Origin: Treponema sp.
Lineage (GTDB): Bacteria > Spirochaetota > Spirochaetia > Treponematales > Breznakiellaceae
Length of the DNA: 9,796 nucleotides
NCBI GenBank assembly: GCA_009786675.1
Contig: WQRP01000060.1
Span: 1-9,796, forward strand
Direction of reading: 5' to 3'
The notes below the pieces were generated by a model that saw only the letters and a list, made by a program, of their open reading frames with translations, had not been told where the DNA came from and did not search any database. The position numbers were made by a program, and so were the translations under genes. Below are positions 6,254 through 9,796 of the stretch, piece by piece; within the stretch, counting starts at the first letter, position 1, and each line of letters starts with the position of its first letter.

Positions 6254-7849
6254 CTATTTGCAGGCGCTTAGGATATCGTAGGGATCCTCGCCGTAGCGTC
6301 GGTGGTGGATCGCCTCCAGAACGTGGATCGCGTCGATGCTGTCCCTTCCCGCCAGATCGGCGACGGTACGGGCCACCCGCAGTATGCCGTGGTAGGCGCG
6401 CCCGGAAAGTCCCAGTTTGGCAAGCGCCTTGTTCATCGCGTCCCTGGCCTTTTCGGTCATGGGGCAGATGGCCTCGATTTTGCCGGCGGGGATAAGGGCG
6501 TTGCGGCGTATCCCCGTGTCCTTACCGCGCCGCCTTTGGATCTCAACCGCCACCCGTACCCGCATGGCCACCTCCGCGCTGCTCTCCTCCCGCTCGCCCC
6601 CGCCTGCCCCCGGGGGCGCGACGGCGACGCGAAGCTCCACGCGATCGAGCAGGGCTCCGCAGAACTTGCGCCAGTAACGGTAGATTTCCTCCGGCGAGCA
6701 AAGGCAGTCCACCCTGGCGCCGCCGGCCGACGTTTCCGGGGTTCTTTTCCCCAGCCGCCCGCAGGGACAGGCGTTCGCGGCCAGGAGCAGCTGGAATTCG
6801 GCGGGAAGGCGTATCGTGCCCTCGGCCCTGGAAATGCTTATGACGCGGTCCTCCAGGGGTTCGCGCAGGGCCTGCAGTACCTTCGACTTGAACTCCGGGG
6901 CCTCGTCCAGGAACAGCACCCCGAAATGGGCCAGGCTTATCTCGCCGGGTCTTGGAACCCTGCCGCCTCCCAGGATTCCCTCGGCGCTGGCCGAATGGTG
7001 CGGGCTCCGGAAGGGCGGAATGGAGATTAGCCTGTCGATAAAGCCACCGTGCGGGCCCGCGCCGTTCCTTAGCGGGCCGGCCAGGCTGTACAGGCGGGTC
7101 ACCTCGACCGCCTCCTCGGGGCTAAGCGGCGCCATGATCGAGGGCAGGCGCCTGGCAAGCATCGTCTTGCCCGCGCCCGGGGGGCCAAAAACCAGCATGT
7201 TGTGCCCGCCAGCGGCGGCGATTTCCAGGGCCCGCTTGTACATGGGCTGGCCGCGCACGTCGGCAAAATCGTCGCCGGCCGGTTCCCCGTCCGGCGCGGC
7301 TTCGCCTGTCCCCGGCGGATCCGGTGGCGCGGGCAGCGTCCCAGTTTCCTGGCGGGCCAGAAGCGCGTCCACCGCCTCCCTTAGGGTGGACGCCGCCGCG
7401 AAGCGCATCGACGGGAGTATCGCCGCCTCGGCGAGGTTTCCCGCCGGGACGATAAACTCGTTTATGCCCTCGTCCAGGCCAGCGGCAATCGCGGCCAGGA
7501 CGCCGCGCACGGGGCGTATCCTGCCGGAGAGTTCCAGTTCCCCCATCACCAAAAGATTTGGGGGCACCGGGGCGAGCCCCGCCGCCGCCATTACCGCGAG
7601 GGCGATGGGCAGGTCCAACGCGGCCCCCTCCTTTCGCATACCCGCCGGAGCCAGGTTTATCAAAATCCTGTCCAAGGGAAACTTGAACCCCGAATTCCTG
7701 AACGCCGCCCGCACACGTTCCCGTGCCTCCCGAACCGCGCCCTCCGCAAGCCCCGTGATGTCGATCCCCGGAATCCCCCGCCGAATATCGGCCTCGACCC
7801 GGATGATGATCCCGCCGGCCCCGTAGGGCGCATACGCCATAACACTCAT
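6254..7849 (-). CDS. comM: ComM/YifB-family Mg-chelatase-like AAA+ ATPase
   Basis: This 531-residue protein matches the full length of the family. The N-terminal lid resembling a Lon protease domain covers residues 1-165 (DITGLAEGAVREARERVRAA, MGELELSGRIRPVRG). A proline-rich, probably flexible linker spans 170-192, then the AAA+ core: Walker A GPPGAGKT (222-229), PFRSPHHSAS (279-288), Walker B VLFLDE (311-316), CPCG (361-364) with CLC (382-384) as a likely zinc-type cysteine cluster, LLDRVEL (400-406), and the C-terminal SGRAYHGILRVARTVADL. In Vibrio cholerae, ComM is a hexameric branch-migration helicase that helps integrate DNA taken up by natural transformation, but the family is widespread in bacteria not known to be competent. 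The ATG at 7849 has AGAGGT five bases upstream. It follows the TraB-family gene by 84 bases on the same strand without a visible terminator, and ends one base from apbE. Confidence 0.95.
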   Translation of the reverse strand: MSVMAYAPYGAGGIIIRVEADIRRGIPGIDITGLAEGAVREARERVRAAFRNSGFKFPLDRILINLAPAGMRKEGAALDLPIALAVMAAAGLAPVPPNLLVMGELELSGRIRPVRGVLAAIAAGLDEGINEFIVPAGNLAEAAILPSMRFAAASTLREAVDALLARQETGTLPAPPDPPGTGEAAPDGEPAGDDFADVRGQPMYKRALEIAAAGGHNMLVFGPPGAGKTMLARRLPSIMAPLSPEEAVEVTRLYSLAGPLRNGAGPHGGFIDRLISIPPFRSPHHSASAEGILGGGRVPRPGEISLAHFGVLFLDEAPEFKSKVLQALREPLEDRVISISRAEGTIRLPAEFQLLLAANACPCGRLGKRTPETSAGGARVDCLCSPEEIYRYWRKFCGALLDRVELRVAVAPPGAGGGEREESSAEVAMRVRVAVEIQRRRGKDTGIRRNALIPAGKIEAICPMTEKARDAMNKALAKLGLSGRAYHGILRVARTVADLAGRDSIDAIHVLEAIHHRRYGEDPYDILSACK

Positions 7850-7874
7850 AATGTACCTCTATGAGTATATATGG

Positions 7875-7886
7875 CGCGAATTCGCG
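7875..7886. other. 12-base perfect palindrome upstream of comM
   Basis: CGCGAATTCGCG is a perfect inverted repeat centred about 31 bases before the comM start. On the minus strand it lies immediately upstream of a TATACT (7864-7869) that could be a -10 element; the -35 position would read GCGTCA, a poor match. It may be an operator, but a palindrome of this length in this much DNA is also plausible by chance. Confidence 0.35.
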
Positions 7887-7933
7887 TGACGCTTTAGTCC
7901 GCGGGCCGTTTTTTCGTGGTTTTTGGATTTTCT

Positions 7934-9160
7934 CTATCTAATCGACAGAAAGGCAATCGAGCCGGCCGCCAGCCAGGTACCCAGGGCGCTTCCAAGGTTC
8001 GCCAGAAAGAACACCAGCAGAACCCTGGTTATGCGGTTGCGGTAAAAGCCCTTCAGGCTGGCAATGTCGGCGGAAATGGATTCGGCGTCGGCGACCCGGG
8101 GTTTGCGGATCACCGCTTGCACAAGTCCCGCCAGAATCCCGGCGCTTAGGAAGGGACCGAAAAAGACGGTAAAAGGGGCGGTCAGCGTGGCGACCAGAAC
8201 CGCAAGGGGGTGTCCCAGGGCGAGTATGCTTCCAAGCGCGGCGAAACCGCTGTTCCATAAAACCCACTGCATAAGCATATCAATGGCATGGCTGGCGTCG
8301 GCACGAAGGAACCCGACGGCAAGAAGCGCCACGATAAGCGCGGGAATGATCCACTTGGAGCATTTGGAGAGCATGGTTTTCGGGGGAATCGTTTCCAGGT
8401 CGGCCAGGCTTTCGGCGGCAGGGGGTTCCCCCTCGGCGAATTTCTCTAGCCAGGCCTGTATCCCCTGCAAATGCCCGGCTCCCACTACGGCGATGGTGCC
8501 GGCGGGGTTGCCGTCGTCGGCTTTTTTCGCCGCGCTTGCCTTGCCCGCAGCAGCCCAGATCTTGGTGGCAAGGTAGCGATCCCTCTCGTCGATAAGAGTT
8601 TCCTTTACGGCCGGAAGGTAGTTCGCCAGTTCCTTCATCATGTTGTCCAGCTCGTTCGACTTTTTCAGGTTCTCGATCTCGTCCGCGCTTAGCTTTTCCC
8701 CGACGAAGGCGCTGGAAAACAGGGCCGCAAGCAGCTTGCACTTGCTCCATAGCCCGCAGCTCGCCCAGGCCCGCCGCAGGGTGGTCTGCACCTCGCGGTC
8801 GCAAAGGCTGAACTCTATGCCCAGTTCCTTGGCGACGTTTATCGCGGCAATCATTTCCTCGCCCGGCTTTACCCCGATCTCGTTCCCCAGGCGGCGCTGG
8901 AAGCTTGCCAGCGCGATGTTGGCGATAAGAAGAAAGCCCTTGCCCTCGCGCAGAACCTTGGAAACGTTCAGTTTCTCCCACATGTCCTGCTGGTTTATCG
9001 ATGCGTAGCGGCCCTCGTCCAGTTCAACGCACACCATGCCCGGGTTTTCCCCGCGGATTGCGCCGGTCACTTCCTCTATGCTTTCCCTGGAAATATGCGC
9101 CGTTCCGATTAGGCGAATGTCCCTTCCGCCAAGATTAAGGCGTATGTTGTTACTGCCCAT
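7934..9160 (-). CDS. TraB/PrgY-family membrane protein (putative Tiki-like peptidase fold)
   Basis: This 408-residue protein has the TraB/PrgY signature. The first conserved histidine is in GTAHIS (19-24). A strand ending in VELDEGRY (45-52) carries the conserved acidic residue, DRE follows at 121-123, and the second GxxH is GAGHLQGI (227-234). These motifs place it with the erythromycin esterase/Tiki superfamily, thought to be metal-dependent hydrolases. After a short linker the C-terminal third is hydrophobic with about four membrane segments (roughly 268-284, 303-320, 322-346 and 378-405). PrgY in Enterococcus reduces secreted mating pheromone, but most homologues, including those in spirochaetes and archaea, have no known substrate, and no plasmid-transfer gene is nearby. 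The ATG at 9160 has AGGGAG four bases upstream. The gene has a strong promoter at 9230-9258 and may be co-transcribed with comM. Confidence 0.9.
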   Translation of the reverse strand: MGSNNIRLNLGGRDIRLIGTAHISRESIEEVTGAIRGENPGMVCVELDEGRYASINQQDMWEKLNVSKVLREGKGFLLIANIALASFQRRLGNEIGVKPGEEMIAAINVAKELGIEFSLCDREVQTTLRRAWASCGLWSKCKLLAALFSSAFVGEKLSADEIENLKKSNELDNMMKELANYLPAVKETLIDERDRYLATKIWAAAGKASAAKKADDGNPAGTIAVVGAGHLQGIQAWLEKFAEGEPPAAESLADLETIPPKTMLSKCSKWIIPALIVALLAVGFLRADASHAIDMLMQWVLWNSGFAALGSILALGHPLAVLVATLTAPFTVFFGPFLSAGILAGLVQAVIRKPRVADAESISADIASLKGFYRNRITRVLLVFFLANLGSALGTWLAAGSIAFLSIR

Positions 9161-9229
9161 GCCGCTCCCTGGTTTCGTAATGCCTGAACGCCGATGAGCC
9201 GAACAATACCCGATCGTCCATAACTAAGC

Positions 9230-9258
9230 ATTATATTGAACCAAAAGGTTCCGGTCAA
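9230..9258 (-). promoter_or_regulatory. Near-consensus sigma70 promoter of the TraB-family gene
   Basis: On the minus strand TTGACC (9253-9258), a 17-base spacer and TATAAT (9230-9235) match the vegetative consensus at 11 of 12 positions. The start point should be near 9223, giving a leader of about 60 bases before the ATG at 9160. Because it lies after the pectate lyase stop codon, the TraB-family gene does not depend on transcription from upstream. Confidence 0.88.
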
Positions 9259-9280
9259 GCTTGCCCATGAATATACCAGC

Positions 9281-9295
9281 GGAAATCGATTTTCC
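9281..9295. other. Imperfect inverted repeat upstream of the TraB-family promoter
   Basis: GGAAATCGATTTTCC is a near-palindrome (one extra T in the right arm) ending 22 bases upstream of the -35 element at 9253-9258. The position would suit an activator or accessory protein, but nothing else supports a function. Confidence 0.3.
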
Positions 9296-9325
9296 CCTTG
9301 CGCCATCCCGCCCGGGCCCAGGATC

Positions 9326-9342
9326 GCCCCTCGTGAAGGGGC
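9326..9342. other. Hairpin just after the pectate lyase gene
   Basis: A 6-base-pair stem (GCCCCT / AGGGGC) closes a 5-base loop, beginning three bases after the pectate lyase stop codon on the minus strand. No T run follows on either strand, so it is a weak terminator at best; it could protect the 3' end of the transcript. Confidence 0.35.
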
Positions 9343-9345
9343 TTA

Positions 9346-9796
9346 TCACCTTAGGCCCGCCATAAAGCCCTCGATCGTCACAAGCGTGGGCCCCGCCCTC
9401 GCAGGGATCGAGCCCCGCAGGCCCTCGACGTCGGCATCCAGGGTGTAGCCGTAGAAGCCTCCGGGCTCCCAGGGCTTGGTATCGTCCTGGGCGCGGTTGC
9501 TGACCCTTCCGCCGGCGAGCACCCCCACCCCGGAGTTACCCCCGGACCAGACGACGGCGGTATCAAACCCGGGAAACGTCGTGTTCAAAATCCTGTTTTG
9601 GTGCACCGGGGCGTCGAAAAGGTTGTTCTGGACGACAAAATGCGCGTTGTACCCCGGCCCCATAACGTAACCGCCGCCCCAGCCGGTCGCCGTGGCGCCA
9701 ATGTCCCGGAAATAGTTGTTGTACATGTGGGTCTGGGTTCCCCGGGTTCTGGGCATACGGGTGCGCGCGTCGTGGAAGTAGTTGCTGTGCAGGGTT
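9346..9796 (-). CDS. Pectate lyase, PL1-type parallel beta-helix, C-terminal part (5' end outside window)
   Basis: The frame is open through the right edge, so the N-terminus, any signal peptide and the calcium-binding aspartates of the vWiDH region are outside. About 149 codons remain, beginning TLHSNYFHDARTRMPRTRG and continuing TQTHMYNNYFRD. The pattern HxNYFxD..xRxPxxRG followed by HxYNNYF is the hallmark of family 1 pectate lyases, and the catalytic arginine lies in this RxPxxR region. The following VMGPGYNAHFVVQNNLFDAP gives two more beta-helix turns, and PGGFYGYTLDAD is the usual C-terminal closure. These secreted enzymes cleave de-esterified polygalacturonate by beta-elimination, yielding unsaturated oligogalacturonides. 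The ATG at 9756 is internal (codon for the M in TRMPRTRG), not the start. The chain ends with TGA at 9346-9348. The family is clear; the exact substrate (pectate or pectin) is not. Confidence 0.88.
   Translation of the reverse strand, partial: TLHSNYFHDARTRMPRTRGTQTHMYNNYFRDIGATATGWGGGYVMGPGYNAHFVVQNNLFDAPVHQNRILNTTFPGFDTAVVWSGGNSGVGVLAGGRVSNRAQDDTKPWEPGGFYGYTLDADVEGLRGSIPARAGPTLVTIEGFMAGLR

Noticed and set aside
6816..7826. 336-codon plus-strand open frame opposite comM
   Set aside because: It is the antisense shadow of a GC-rich gene with unmistakable AAA+ motifs. Its translation is low-complexity Pro/Ser/Ala/Arg with no domain.
9109..9306. 65-codon minus-strand open frame across the TraB-family promoter
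   Set aside because: It covers the -35/-10 elements and the true start of the TraB-family gene, has no ribosome binding site, and shows no recognisable domain.
1..9796. Search for tRNA, rRNA, CRISPR arrays, insertion sequences, integrases and attachment sites
   Set aside because: No cloverleaf-like segment, regularly spaced repeat, transposase or recombinase motif, or paired terminal repeat was seen on either strand.

Overview
The window looks like chromosomal DNA from a spirochaete, most likely a Treponema-like member of a gut or other anaerobic lineage. The basis is indirect. The small XRE regulator closely resembles the regulator type recurrent in treponemes (a recognition helix followed by FINDIEN). 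ProB is of the short type without a PUA domain, ApbE is a lipoprotein with a loose lipobox (LPSC), and there is a partial pectate lyase. Coding DNA is GC-rich, while the gaps between genes are AT-richer and carry readable sigma70-type promoters. I see no rRNA, tRNA, CRISPR array, transposase, integrase or attachment site, and no gene-free stretch longer than about 190 bases.

Layout, left to right. The 3' end of a DinG-type helicase gene (+) enters from the left edge. A small AT-richer regulatory patch follows: an XRE-family regulator (+) closed by a strong intrinsic terminator, then a stand-alone CheY-like receiver (-) with a consensus TTGACA/TATAAT promoter. Next, on the minus strand, is a two-gene unit proB -> PfkB-family sugar kinase (probably 2-keto-3-deoxygluconate kinase). 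From an AT-rich divergent promoter region opposite proB, a plus-strand pair is transcribed: an unrecognised 537-residue acidic-N-terminus protein, overlapping by 11 bases with an ApbE/Ftp-type flavin transferase lipoprotein. That pair meets, one base apart and tail to tail, a minus-strand pair: a TraB/PrgY-family membrane protein and a ComM/YifB AAA+ ATPase. TraB has a near-consensus promoter of its own. At the right edge is the 3' end of a minus-strand PL1-type pectate lyase gene.

How the genes may work together. Most are housekeeping functions of separate pathways: DNA repair helicase, proline synthesis, flavin attachment, and DNA uptake or branch migration. The one cross-link I would draw is pectin use: pectate lyase releases unsaturated oligogalacturonides whose degradation gives 2-keto-3-deoxygluconate, the substrate of the proposed kinase. 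The least explained material is the 537-residue protein coupled to apbE, and a 12-base sequence shared by the XRE upstream region and the spacer of the receiver promoter. I found no convincing new multi-gene defence, mobile or RNA system.
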